64,000 bases of DNA from NCBI RefSeq assembly GCF_900103475.1, contig NZ_FNHG01000001.1, positions 124,001 to 188,000 on the forward strand, read 5' to 3'. Below are positions 27,458 through 36,423 of the stretch, in pieces (position 1 is the first letter of the stretch; each line of letters begins with the position of its first letter). Made by a program: the position numbers and the translations under genes. The stretch is from Maricaulis salignorans. GTDB taxonomy: Bacteria > Pseudomonadota > Alphaproteobacteria > Caulobacterales > Maricaulaceae. The notes beneath the pieces were generated by a model, which saw only the letters and a program-made list of their open reading frames with translations, was not told the DNA's origin and ran no database searches.

Positions 27458-28615
27458 TTGAGTGCGCGCAAGAGAATTGTTGTAAAGATCGGCTCGAGCC
27501 TTCTGGCCAACAGCAAGCGACTGACCCTGAGATACGCCTTCATGCACGGGCTTCTGAGCGACATCGCCGATCTGCGCGAGCAGGGTTATGATGTTGTGTT
27601 GACCTCTTCCGGCGCCGTCGCGCTCGGACTCAATGCCGTGAACAAATCCCCCGAAGAGGCCGATGTGCTCGACAAGCAGGCCGCCGCCGCTTGCGGTCAA
27701 CCACTCCTGCTGAACGCCTACGGCCAGGTTGCCGCCGAGCATGGCTATATTATCGGCCAGGTACTGGTAACTCTGGGGGATATCGAGGAGCGCCGCAGCT
27801 TCCTCAATATCCGCAACACGATCCAGCGCCTGTTCGAGCATGGTGTGATGCCTGTCGTGAACGAGAATGACACGGTTACGACCCAGGAAATCCGGGTTGG
27901 CGATAATGACCGACTGGCGGCCAAGGTCGCGCACATGATCCAGGCTGATCATCTGATCATCCTGACCAGTGTCGACGGCCTCTATGATCGCGACCCTTCA
28001 GAGCCGGGCGCCCAATTCATCGAAACGATTGATGATGTCAGTTCCTACCTGGCCGTGACCGACAGTACGAGCGCGCTGGGAAGCGGCGGCATGCTGACCA
28101 AGATGCATGCGGCCAACATGGCGCAGGATGCCGGTTGCGAGACGCTGATCGCGCGCGGCATTATCGAGCGGCCGATCTCCTCCATCCTTGCCAAGGAGCG
28201 CCGTCATACGCGTTGCGTCGCCAAGGGTACGCCGGCCTCCTCCTGGGCTGTCTGGCTGACCAATCGCCTGCAAATGGCCGGCAGCCTGGTGCTCAAGCAG
28301 GAGCGGATTGATGCCATGCTCGCCGGCGACCTCGTCGTCGAGCGCGCCGACATCGTCTCGATCCATGGCGATTTCCAGAAGGGCGATGTGCTGCACATCT
28401 ATAACGAGGCCGACGAGGAATGCGCCCGCGGCCTGACCAATTTCTCGTCCAATGAAACGCTTCTCCTGGCGCGGCATCTCGACCAGCCGATCAGCGAATT
28501 GCTCGGCTATGAAGGCGGCACACGCGTGATCAGTCCGGAAAACCTGGTGATGCTGCAAAATCACCATCTGCCCTGGGACGTGCCAACCGACCAGGTCACC
28601 CTGGTCGCGTCCTGA
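27458..28615 (+). CDS. proB: Glutamate 5-kinase ProB
   Basis: First, feedback-controlled enzyme of proline synthesis (385 aa). The amino-acid kinase domain has VVKIGSSLLA, LTSSGAVALG and VNENDTV; a C-terminal PUA domain begins near residue 285. The start is TTG 27458, supported by ACGGAG 7 bp upstream and by the conserved N-terminus beginning right after it; there is no alternative ATG. The rare start may lower expression of this entry enzyme. Transcribed away from proC-proA-putP. Confidence 0.93.
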   Translation: MSARKRIVVKIGSSLLANSKRLTLRYAFMHGLLSDIADLREQGYDVVLTSSGAVALGLNAVNKSPEEADVLDKQAAAACGQPLLLNAYGQVAAEHGYIIGQVLVTLGDIEERRSFLNIRNTIQRLFEHGVMPVVNENDTVTTQEIRVGDNDRLAAKVAHMIQADHLIILTSVDGLYDRDPSEPGAQFIETIDDVSSYLAVTDSTSALGSGGMLTKMHAANMAQDAGCETLIARGIIERPISSILAKERRHTRCVAKGTPASSWAVWLTNRLQMAGSLVLKQERIDAMLAGDLVVERADIVSIHGDFQKGDVLHIYNEADEECARGLTNFSSNETLLLARHLDQPISELLGYEGGTRVISPENLVMLQNHHLPWDVPTDQVTLVAS

Positions 28616-28625
28616 CGGCATTCAG

Positions 28626-28646
28626 CCGGAGCGCACCGCGCTCCGG
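28626..28646 (+). terminator. Hairpin after proB
   Basis: A perfect 9-bp stem CCGGAGCGC/GCGCTCCGG with a 3-nt loop lies 11 bp after the proB stop. A T-rich stretch follows about 12 bp later (gcttttctt), so termination is likely though not textbook. Confidence 0.6.
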
Positions 28647-28860
28647 TTGCCGCAGGCTTTTCTTCCCGCATGGATAAAATATGACTGGGGCGGCCGGCAC
28701 GGCGTAGCCTCCGATTAACCTTGACAATTAATGGTGTCAGTTCGTTCGGCGAACCCGTTTTTGCGGGTCCTCGTCAAATGGGAAGCTGGCCTGCGCAAGA
28801 CTTCATCGCGTCGACCGGTTGACCTGTCACGCCGCCCGGTCCGGGCCATGGAGTCCCTTG

Positions 28861-30537
28861 ATGCCTGCAATCAACCTGCAAAACATGTCCTTGCGTGGCC
28901 GCCTGTCCCTGCTCGCGGTCGCTTCGATCGGCGCCATGCTGCTCTATGTGCTCGTCAACGGCCTGGTGGGCAGTGCGGTGGCGCGGGTCGTCACAGAGTC
29001 GCGGCAAACGACCATCGCCAATGTCGCGGCCAATGCGCTGGAGAAGGACATGACCTCCTTCCTGCGTGACACCTACCGCATGCTGGCCCTGCCGACCGAT
29101 GATTTCATTGCCGATGCGCGCGGAAATCTGACCGATCTGGGGATTGCGATCGAGAATACGCGGGCCACCGGGCTCGATGCCCGCTATCAGGCGACATTTG
29201 ACGAAATCCAGACCGAATATACCGCGCTGACCGCGTTGTTCGGCGAGCTTGAAGCGCAGGTTCGGAACCTGACGACAGCGGACACCATCGCCTATACTGA
29301 ACGCTTGGCCGTATTCGACGACGATATGGACACGATGATCGAGAGTGTCCGCGACGGCACGGCCGATGACCTGCGCGCCGGCTGGGCCGAACTCGACACC
29401 ATGCACACGCTCAGCTTCTGGATCGGGGTCATCGCCGTGCTGGTCGCGGCGGGCGTACTCTATGGGCTGACCATCATGATCGGTGCGTCGATCCGGCGCT
29501 CGGTCGCCAGCGTGCAGCAGGTCCTCACGGCCCTGGCCCGCGGTGATCGGCATGTCGAGATCGCCGGCCAGGAGCGCGCCGATGTGTTTGGTGAGCTCAG
29601 CCGCGCCCTGTCGCAACTCGACGCAGCCCTGACGGCCGCCGATGAGGTGCGCGCGCGTGATGATGCCGAAGCCGAAACCAAGATGCGTCAGCAGGAAGCG
29701 ACCCGGCAGGCCGTGGAACGCTTTGAGGATGCGTCTTCCAATCTGATGCAGAGTGTCATGCGTTCCTCGGAAAGCCTTGAGCTGGCCGCCGGCCAGATGC
29801 AGTCCCGGTCCAGCGAGGCCGCCGGCCAGTCCAACTCGGCCCGCCAGGCCGCCGATCTGACCGCCAGCAGCGTGCAATCGGTCGCCGCCGCCGCCGAGGA
29901 ACTCGCCGCCTCCATCGCGGAAGTCTCCAGCCAGGTCGCCCGTACCAGTGAATTGTCGCAGGTCGCCGATCAGGAAACCCGCGTCAGTTCCGAGGTTGTG
30001 GAACAGCTGGCGGAATCGGCCCAGGCGATCGGTGCCATTATCGATCTGATCGACACCATCGCCTCGCAGACCAATCTGCTCGCGCTCAACGCGACCATCG
30101 AGGCGGCGCGGGCCGGTGAGGCCGGCAAGGGCTTCGCCGTCGTGGCTTCCGAGGTCAAGGCGCTCGCCGAGCAGACATCCGGTGCAACCCAGCAGATCAC
30201 CCAGCGCATCTCGGCGATCCAGTCCTCGACCGAGGCCTGCGCCAAGTCGACGGCGGCGGCGCTCGCAGCCGTGTCCCAGCTGGGCGAACTGGCAACGGCC
30301 TCGGCCGCGGCGATCGAACAGCAACGCGTCGCCACCTCGGAAATCGCCGAGTCGGCCCAGCGGGCCCAGGCGGGCGCGACCAAGGCAGCCACCGATGTCG
30401 GCCAGGTCGCCGAATTCACCCAGCAGACCGACCAGGTCTCCAGCGACGTGCTCAATTCCTGCACCGACATGGCCCGCAATCAGGGCGCCTGGAAGGATGA
30501 GTTCGACCAGTTCCTGAATACAATCCGCGCCGCCTGA
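28861..30537 (+). CDS. Methyl-accepting chemotaxis protein
   Basis: Chemoreceptor of 558 aa. TM1 lies near residues 14-36, a helical periplasmic sensor of about 145 residues follows, then TM2 ([21 protein letters not shown]), a HAMP domain, and the signalling domain whose tip is [19 protein letters not shown] and [17 protein letters not shown]. The long stretches of Ala, Gln and Glu are the antiparallel coiled coil with methylation sites. It has no C-terminal CheR-binding pentapeptide. ATG 28861 follows GGAG by 7 bp. No other chemotaxis gene is nearby and the ligand is unknown. Confidence 0.92.
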   Translation: MPAINLQNMSLRGRLSLLAVASIGAMLLYVLVNGLVGSAVARVVTESRQTTIANVAANALEKDMTSFLRDTYRMLALPTDDFIADARGNLTDLGIAIENTRATGLDARYQATFDEIQTEYTALTALFGELEAQVRNLTTADTIAYTERLAVFDDDMDTMIESVRDGTADDLRAGWAELDTMHTLSFWIGVIAVLVAAGVLYGLTIMIGASIRRSVASVQQVLTALARGDRHVEIAGQERADVFGELSRALSQLDAALTAADEVRARDDAEAETKMRQQEATRQAVERFEDASSNLMQSVMRSSESLELAAGQMQSRSSEAAGQSNSARQAADLTASSVQSVAAAAEELAASIAEVSSQVARTSELSQVADQETRVSSEVVEQLAESAQAIGAIIDLIDTIASQTNLLALNATIEAARAGEAGKGFAVVASEVKALAEQTSGATQQITQRISAIQSSTEACAKSTAAALAAVSQLGELATASAAAIEQQRVATSEIAESAQRAQAGATKAATDVGQVAEFTQQTDQVSSDVLNSCTDMARNQGAWKDEFDQFLNTIRAA

Positions 30538-30544
30538 CCGCAGA

Positions 30545-31696
30545 CTAGTCCCACAAACGCTCCCGGATCTCGGCGCCATGTTCGTCGAGACCGGGCGAGC
30601 GCTGGCCCGAGCCGACATCGGCGCCGGACATGCGGATCGGATTGCGGATGCCGGGAATCCCATCGGCTTCGGTCGCCAGGCCACGATGTCGGGCCTGGAC
30701 ATCCTGGAAGGCCTGTTCGACCGTATTGATCGGCCCGGCCGGAATGCCTTCTTTTTCAAGCGCGGCAAGCAAGCCCTCACGCGTGAAGCGCGCCATGGCG
30801 GCGGCGATCTGGGCCACCAGTTCGCTCCGGTTGGCCGCGCGTTCGGCATTGGTGCGATTGCGGGCAAGTACATCCGGCGGAAAGTCCAGCAGGGTGCAGA
30901 GGCGTTCAAACTGGCCATCATTGCCGCAGGCCAGGATGATATGCCCATCACTGGCGGCAAACTCCTGATAGGGCACGATATTCGGGTGTGAATTGCCGAG
31001 CCGGTGCGGTGTGATCCCGGTGGTCAGATAATTCATCGCCTGATTGCCCAGCACACCCATCATGCTGTCGAGCAGCGCCATGTCGACATGCTGGCCAAGT
31101 CCGGTCTTCTCGCGCTGGGCCAGGGCCGCCTGGACACCGATCACGCCATAGACGCCGGTGAAAATATCCGCGAAGGCGACGCCCAGGCGCTGGGGCGGCC
31201 GGTCGGGCTCTCCGGTCAGGTCCATGATCCCGCTCATCGCCTGGATCATCAGGTCATAGCCGGCCCGGTGGGCATAGGGCCCGGTCTGGCCAAAACCGGT
31301 GACGGAGCAATAGACCAGGCGCGGATTGCGCGTTTTCAAACTGTCATAGTCGAGCCCGTATTTGGCCAGCCCGCCAACCTTGAAATTCTCGACCAGAACA
31401 TCGGCGCCATCGACCAGTTCCAGCACCAGATCGCGATCTTCCGGCCTGGTGAAGTCGAGCGCGATCGAGCGCTTGCCGCGATTGCAGGAATGATAATAGG
31501 CCGCCGCCCGGCCGCTCTCATGCTCGACCCAGGGCGGGCCCCATTGGCGGGTATCATCGCCGCGCGGCGCTTCGACCTTGATCACATCAGCGCCGAGATC
31601 GGCCAGGGTCTGGCCGATCCAGGGCCCGGCCAGCACGCGCGCCAGTTCCAGTACCTTGAGGCCGGCGAGTGGCTTGTTGTCGATCGCTTGTGTCAT
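30545..31696 (-). CDS. Family III CoA-transferase (CaiB/BaiF)
   Basis: CoA-transferase of 383 aa that moves CoA between carboxylic acids. The N-terminal fold begins LKVLELARVLAGPWIGQ, and the catalytic aspartate is expected at Asp177 in AFADIFTG. It lacks the His of the racemase branch seen in the second CaiB-type protein of this window (56165-57307). AGGAA precedes the ATG by 6 bp. It stands between the chemoreceptor and the mod operon. Substrate unknown. Confidence 0.88.
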   Translation of the reverse strand: MTQAIDNKPLAGLKVLELARVLAGPWIGQTLADLGADVIKVEAPRGDDTRQWGPPWVEHESGRAAAYYHSCNRGKRSIALDFTRPEDRDLVLELVDGADVLVENFKVGGLAKYGLDYDSLKTRNPRLVYCSVTGFGQTGPYAHRAGYDLMIQAMSGIMDLTGEPDRPPQRLGVAFADIFTGVYGVIGVQAALAQREKTGLGQHVDMALLDSMMGVLGNQAMNYLTTGITPHRLGNSHPNIVPYQEFAASDGHIILACGNDGQFERLCTLLDFPPDVLARNRTNAERAANRSELVAQIAAAMARFTREGLLAALEKEGIPAGPINTVEQAFQDVQARHRGLATEADGIPGIRNPIRMSGADVGSGQRSPGLDEHGAEIRERLWD

Positions 31697-31781
31697 GGGA
31701 ATTCCTTGAAAAAACCGGCGATGGTCTGCTCATACGCTGTCGCGCCAACGCCGCAAAGCGTCGCCGGACCGGCTGCGACGA

Positions 31782-32882
31782 TCAGCCCGGGCCGCGGTCG
31801 AAACTGGCGCTCTTGACGAGGGCATAGACGGCCAGGCCGGGTGCCAGTTGCAGCGCCTCGACCGAGGCGCGGGTGAGACGGGCCTTCAACGGGCTGGTGC
31901 CGATCGAGAGGGTCAGATCGGCATAGGGGGAGTTTTCATCGGCGGTGATGCTCGTGATCCGGCCATCGAGCACGTTGCGGATGCTGATCGCCTGCGGTTT
32001 CAGCGTGGCGATCGCGACATCACGGGCCCGGATCCGCAGCCTGACCGCATCGCCCGGCTGCAGGGCGGCGGGCATCGGCAATTCCAGTATCTGTCCGCCA
32101 ATATCGATCCGGCTGAGCTGCAGGCGTTCATCCTGGTCGACCAGATGACCGGCCAGGACCGAACCGGCCTCGAAATCCCGTTCCAGCGGTTCGATATCCA
32201 GCCGCGCGAAGACATCCTCGACCGGTCCCATCGCGACGCATTGACCTCGGGACAGGGCCAGAACACGGTCAGACAGGCGCACCACTTCCTCGACGGAATG
32301 GCTGACATAGAGCGCGGGAATGCCCAATTGCCGCAAGGTCGTGTCGAGATAGGGCAGAAGCTCGGCCTTGCGGGCATGGTCGAGCCCGGCCATCGGCTCG
32401 TCGAGCAGAAGCAGGCGCGGCTGGGTCAGCAGGGCACGGGCGAGCGCCACGCGTTGCGCTTCGCCGCCCGACAGCGAGGCCGGCCGGCGCGGCAATAGCG
32501 GCGCCAGGTCAAGCGCTTCAATGATCGTTTCGGGATCGAAACGTGTCGGGCCGGTCGCCGCGCGGCGCTGTGCGTAGTCAAGATTTCCCGCGACGCTGAG
32601 ATGGGAAAACAGGCGTGCGTCCTGGAAGACCAGACCGACCGGCCGTTGGTGGGCCGGGGTGAAAACATGCCGGGCGCGGTCGACCCAGACTGCCTCGCCC
32701 ATCGCCAGGCGGCCCTGATCGGGGCGGTCGAGACCGGCGATCAGCCGCAACAGGCTGGTCTTGCCACTACCGCTGGGGCCGAACACAGCGGTAATGCCGG
32801 CGAGCGGAATTTCCGCCTCGATATCAAGGTCGAAACCACCGCGCCGGGAGCGCAGCTGCAGGGATAGCAGATCATCCGACAT
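31782..32882 (-). CDS. modC: Molybdate ABC transporter ATPase ModC
   Basis: ATPase of the molybdate importer, 366 aa from ATG 32882 (a GTG two codons earlier is possible). Walker A is GPSGSGKTS, the ABC signature LSGGEAQRVALARAL, Walker B LLLLDEPMAG. The C-terminal third is a TOBE/MOP molybdate-binding domain, which separates ModC from other ABC ATPases. It overlaps the 3' end of modB by about 11 bp. Confidence 0.93.
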   Translation of the reverse strand: MSDDLLSLQLRSRRGGFDLDIEAEIPLAGITAVFGPSGSGKTSLLRLIAGLDRPDQGRLAMGEAVWVDRARHVFTPAHQRPVGLVFQDARLFSHLSVAGNLDYAQRRAATGPTRFDPETIIEALDLAPLLPRRPASLSGGEAQRVALARALLTQPRLLLLDEPMAGLDHARKAELLPYLDTTLRQLGIPALYVSHSVEEVVRLSDRVLALSRGQCVAMGPVEDVFARLDIEPLERDFEAGSVLAGHLVDQDERLQLSRIDIGGQILELPMPAALQPGDAVRLRIRARDVAIATLKPQAISIRNVLDGRITSITADENSPYADLTLSIGTSPLKARLTRASVEALQLAPGLAVYALVKSASFDRGPG

Positions 32883-33543
32883 GGACACGGAACCGGCGAT
32901 TGAGGCTGTAGACGACCAGCAGGGTGATGAAGGAGAAGGCGATCAGCATGCCCGAGAGGATATGGGCGTCCTGGTATTGCAGGCTCTCGACCTGTTCGAA
33001 AATCGCAATCGAGATGACGCGGGTCTGGCCGGGAATACTGCCACCGACCATCAGCACGACACCGAATTCCCCGATTGTGTGGGCAAAGCTCAATATCGAG
33101 GCGGTCAGAAAACCGCGAATCGAAAGCGGCGCGGCGACGCTGAAAAAGGCGTCCAGCGGCGAGGCGCCGAGGCTCGCAGCGGCTTCCAGGGGCGCGCGGC
33201 CGACACTTTCAAAAGCGCTCTGCAGCGGCTGCACCATGAAGGGCAGGGAGTAGATTACCGAGGCCACAACCAGGCCGGTGAAGGAGAAGGTCAGCGTATC
33301 GCCGGTCAGGGTCAGCCAGAAACGGCCGACCGGCGAAGTCGGGTTGAGCAGGATGAGCAGGTAGAAGCCGATCACGGTCGGCGGCAGGATGAGCGGCAGG
33401 GCGGTCAGGGCCTCGATCGCCGGTTTCAGCACCGAGCGTGTGCGCGCCAGCCACCAGGCCAGCGGTGTGCCGAGCACCAGAAGGATCGCGGTGGTGATCG
33501 CCGCGAGTTCGAGGCTGAGCCAGAGTGGGCCGAGATCAGGCAT
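32872..33543 (-). CDS. modB: Molybdate ABC transporter permease ModB
   Basis: Inner-membrane permease of 223 aa with five or six helices and the cytoplasmic loop ASLGASPLDAFFSVAAPLS that contacts ModC (EAA-type loop). The sequence GEFGVVLMVGGSIPGQTRVISIAIF is typical of ModB. It overlaps modA by one base (TAATG) and modC downstream. Confidence 0.94.
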   Translation of the reverse strand: MPDLGPLWLSLELAAITTAILLVLGTPLAWWLARTRSVLKPAIEALTALPLILPPTVIGFYLLILLNPTSPVGRFWLTLTGDTLTFSFTGLVVASVIYSLPFMVQPLQSAFESVGRAPLEAAASLGASPLDAFFSVAAPLSIRGFLTASILSFAHTIGEFGVVLMVGGSIPGQTRVISIAIFEQVESLQYQDAHILSGMLIAFSFITLLVVYSLNRRFRVHVG

Positions 33544-34325
33544 TATTCCTCAACACCATAGCCATGGGCGGAGATGATTTCGCGCGCCTCCGCGCTGGCC
33601 AGGAAATCCAGCCAGGCCCGCGCCGCCGGATTGTCCTGCCCGTGCCGCGTCAGCACCGCATCCTGACGGATCGGCGTGTAAAGATGCGGGGGTATCGCCC
33701 AGTAGTCGGGGTCGGCGCTCATATCTGTGCCGGCGAATTGCGAAACCGGGACGACGCCCAGATCGGCATTGCCGGTGATTAACATCGCCTGGACGGCAGC
33801 TATGCTTTCGCCGGTGACGAGCCGGTCTTGCGCCGGGGACCATAATTCAAGCGCCTGCAGCGCCTCGCGGGCCGCGGCGCCATAGGGCGCAAGTGCCGGG
33901 TTGGCGATGGCAAGCGTGCGGTAGCGGCCTTCACGCAGCCTGTCCGCTATCGGGCCTGATGTGTCAGAGCCATTGGTCGACCACAGGGCGATATGCCCCA
34001 CGGCATAGGTGAATTGCGTGCCGGACACGGTTCGACCCTGCGCCGCAAGGCGGTTTACGGTCTCCTGGTCAGCCGACAGCAGCACATCGAAGGGCGCGCC
34101 GTGGAGAATCTGGGCATAGAGCCGGCCGGTTGAGCCCGGCGTGATCAGCACGGTATGCTCGCCTGTTTGTTCGAACCGGGTCTGCAGCGCGCGTGCCGTC
34201 GTGTTGAAATTCGACGCAACGGCGATCAGCGCCTGGTCCGCCGCCGCTGGCGCAGGGTGAAACAGCCAGCCAAGCGCCAGCGCTCCGGCGCTCACAATGC
34301 TGCGTATCTGATCCGTCCAGGCCAA
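33543..34325 (-). CDS. modA: Molybdate-binding periplasmic protein ModA
   Basis: Periplasmic molybdate-binding protein of 260 aa. TTG 34325 is preceded by GGAG and gives a good signal peptide ending near HPAPAAA; the frame extends to 34481 but that part overlaps the neighbouring gene and has no signal-peptide character. Binding-site landmarks are VAVASNFNTTA-like VASNFN, LITPGSTGRLYAQI, PFDVLLSADQE and GNADLGVVPVSQ. It heads modABC. With the moa operon at 2.4-6.4 kb it indicates active molybdoenzyme use. Confidence 0.9.
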   Translation of the reverse strand: MAWTDQIRSIVSAGALALGWLFHPAPAAADQALIAVASNFNTTARALQTRFEQTGEHTVLITPGSTGRLYAQILHGAPFDVLLSADQETVNRLAAQGRTVSGTQFTYAVGHIALWSTNGSDTSGPIADRLREGRYRTLAIANPALAPYGAAAREALQALELWSPAQDRLVTGESIAAVQAMLITGNADLGVVPVSQFAGTDMSADPDYWAIPPHLYTPIRQDAVLTRHGQDNPAARAWLDFLASAEAREIISAHGYGVEE

Positions 34326-34402
34326 TGAGCTCCGCTCCCGGTGGCTGCCAAGCCCCTCGCCCCATTTGACGGCGGATCGGTCGCGCGGTCCAGAGCCGCG
34401 AC

Positions 34403-35653
34403 TCAGGCCGTGGCGGGGTCGGGTTTGCGATAGACGAATTGACCGACATCGCAACGGCCCGAGCGGAAGCCGGCCTCGCAATAGGCGAGGTAGTAGCGCC
34501 AGATGCGGGCGAAGCGGTCGTCAAAGCCCAATTCCCGGATCCGGGGCCAGGCCGCATCGAAGTCGGTGTGCCAGCGCTGCAGGGTGTCGGCATAATCTTC
34601 GCCAAACATCTCGGCGCCGATATCCTCCAGCCCGGCCCGGGCGGCTTCGCGGGCAAGCGCCTGCGGCGGCGGCAACATGCCGCCGGGAAAGACGTATTTC
34701 TGGATGAAATCGACCGTGCCGCGATAATCTTCGAAATCGGCTTCGCGCAGGGTGATAACCTGTAGCGCAGCATGGCCGCCGGGTTTCAGGCAATGCGCCA
34801 GCTGGTCAAAATAGACCGGCCAATGCGCCTCGCCGACCGCTTCAAACATCTCGATCGAGACGATGGCGTCGAACTTTTCGTCGATATCGCGATAATCGCG
34901 GATCTGCAGCTCGACCTGGCCGTCCAGCCCGGCCTTGGCGATGCGGGCCCGGGCGTAGTCCAGCTGCTCTGTCGACAGGGTGACGCCGGTGACACGGCAA
35001 CCGAAATCGCGCGCGGCCACTTCGGCAAATCCGCCCCAGCCGCAACCAATTTCGAGCACATGATCGCCGGGCTTCAACTGCGCGGCGACGCAGATCCGGC
35101 GATATTTCTCCGCCTGTGCCGATTCCAGGCTCTGGTCTGGCGCCGTGAAACAGGCCGAGGAATAGGTCATGCTCGCATCGAGCCAGAGCGCGTAGAAAGC
35201 GTTCCCCAAATCATAGTGGAAGGCGATATTGCGCTTGCTGCCGCTGCGGGTATTGGCGTTGAGCCAGTGCTGGACCTGGCCGATGATGCGGCTCGGCCCG
35301 CCCCTCGCCTGGGCGACACTGATCTGGTCGAAAGCGCGGGCGAGCACATCGAGCAGGGCGCGCAGATCGGGCGTGTCCCATTCGTCATTCACATAACCTT
35401 CGGCAAAGCCCAGCGCGCCGCTACCCCCCAGCCGCAACAGTGCATTCCAGCGCTTCAGCCGCCATTCGGCCTGGGCACTCGCCGCCGGGTCACCACAGAA
35501 AACCCGATAGCCGGAGGGCAATTGGATGACGAGATGTGCGCTGTCCAGACCGGACAGGGCGTGACGCAAACGGTTGGCGATGAAACGGTCCAGCGCGCTG
35601 CCGGATTCCGGTTGGCCAGTGTCACCGGCCTGGTCCGAATAGATATCCATCAT
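34403..35653 (-). CDS. Cyclopropane-fatty-acid synthase-like SAM methyltransferase
   Basis: SAM-dependent phospholipid acyl-chain methyltransferase of 416 aa. Landmarks are AFHYDLGNAFYALWLD, MTYSSACF, the SAM loop VLEIGCGWGGFAEVAA and EMFEAVGEAHW. It may make cyclopropane, methyl-branched or furan precursors; in Rhodobacter a comparable sigma-E-controlled enzyme takes part in furan fatty acid synthesis. ATG 35653 overlaps the DUF1365 stop (ATGATG; the second ATG at 35650 is also possible). It is third in an operon driven by a sigma-E-like promoter. Confidence 0.9.
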   Translation of the reverse strand: MMDIYSDQAGDTGQPESGSALDRFIANRLRHALSGLDSAHLVIQLPSGYRVFCGDPAASAQAEWRLKRWNALLRLGGSGALGFAEGYVNDEWDTPDLRALLDVLARAFDQISVAQARGGPSRIIGQVQHWLNANTRSGSKRNIAFHYDLGNAFYALWLDASMTYSSACFTAPDQSLESAQAEKYRRICVAAQLKPGDHVLEIGCGWGGFAEVAARDFGCRVTGVTLSTEQLDYARARIAKAGLDGQVELQIRDYRDIDEKFDAIVSIEMFEAVGEAHWPVYFDQLAHCLKPGGHAALQVITLREADFEDYRGTVDFIQKYVFPGGMLPPPQALAREAARAGLEDIGAEMFGEDYADTLQRWHTDFDAAWPRIRELGFDDRFARIWRYYLAYCEAGFRSGRCDVGQFVYRKPDPATA

Positions 35654-36423
35654 TGTCTCCAGGGTCTGGTGTCGATGGAGCCGTGCCGGGGAGTATACAG
35701 CCTTAGCCCCTTGAGGCGAAGGCGTGCGGCTTCCAGCAGGATGGCGCCGACGATCTTGATTGTATTGAAGGCCAGCGAAAACGGAGCGCGGACAAGATTG
35801 CGCGTCGTCAGGGGCTCGATTGTGCATTTCTGGACGGCGCTGAGGACGCAGGCGCCCTCGCGGTAGAGCTGGATCGCCAGGCGCAGACCGGTCTGGTCGC
35901 GGTCGAGCCGGAAGCGGTATTCGCCATTCGTGTCATTGAAGGGCGAGACAAAGAAGCGCTTGCTGCTGGAAAAGCGCAGACTTTTCCCCGGGAAGGCCGG
36001 CGGCAGCATGAAAGTGTAGGCGCGGCGCCCGCCATGAAAATTGCTGACCTGGAAAATCACGGCCCGCAAGGCCTCCGACCGATCATGGCAAAACAACACC
36101 GTCACCGGATTGAAGACCAGGCCGAGCACGCGGGGCGCCGCGAGGATCTGGACCCGGCCGAGCTCGAAGTCCGCTGCCTCACCATCCAGTTGCTCACGCA
36201 CCCAGGGCCGCAATCTGTCGTCGCCGCGCCCGTGATCGCGGGCCTGGAAGCTGACGAGATTGAAGCGATTGACCGAAAACAGGGGGGAGCGGATCCGGGC
36301 CAGCTGCGGCCCGTCGATATCGAGCAGGACGGAGTGCATGCGATAGCGCAGGCTGTGGCGCTTCGGCCCCAGCCGGGTATGGCCGATATCGCCATCGAGA
36401 AGTGAGGCGGGCAGCGGCGTCAT
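35650..36423 (-). CDS. DUF1365 protein
   Basis: A 257-aa protein of the DUF1365 family (landmarks GHTRLGPKRHSLRYRM, FNPVTVLFC, KRFFVSPFN). Its biochemical activity is not known to me. It is nearly always found between an amine-oxidase-like flavoprotein and a cyclopropane-synthase-like enzyme, as here, with 4-bp overlaps on both sides, so a role in lipid acyl-chain modification is likely by association. Confidence 0.88.
   Translation of the reverse strand: MTPLPASLLDGDIGHTRLGPKRHSLRYRMHSVLLDIDGPQLARIRSPLFSVNRFNLVSFQARDHGRGDDRLRPWVREQLDGEAADFELGRVQILAAPRVLGLVFNPVTVLFCHDRSEALRAVIFQVSNFHGGRRAYTFMLPPAFPGKSLRFSSSKRFFVSPFNDTNGEYRFRLDRDQTGLRLAIQLYREGACVLSAVQKCTIEPLTTRNLVRAPFSLAFNTIKIVGAILLEAARLRLKGLRLYTPRHGSIDTRPWRQ

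Noticed and set aside
28721-28726. TTGACA upstream of the chemoreceptor as a promoter
   Set aside because: A perfect -35 hexamer, but no acceptable -10 is found 15-19 bp downstream.
28774-30960. A 728-codon minus-strand frame opposite the chemoreceptor
   Set aside because: Antisense of a protein with unmistakable MCP motifs; composition is biased to Gly, Arg and Asp with no domain.
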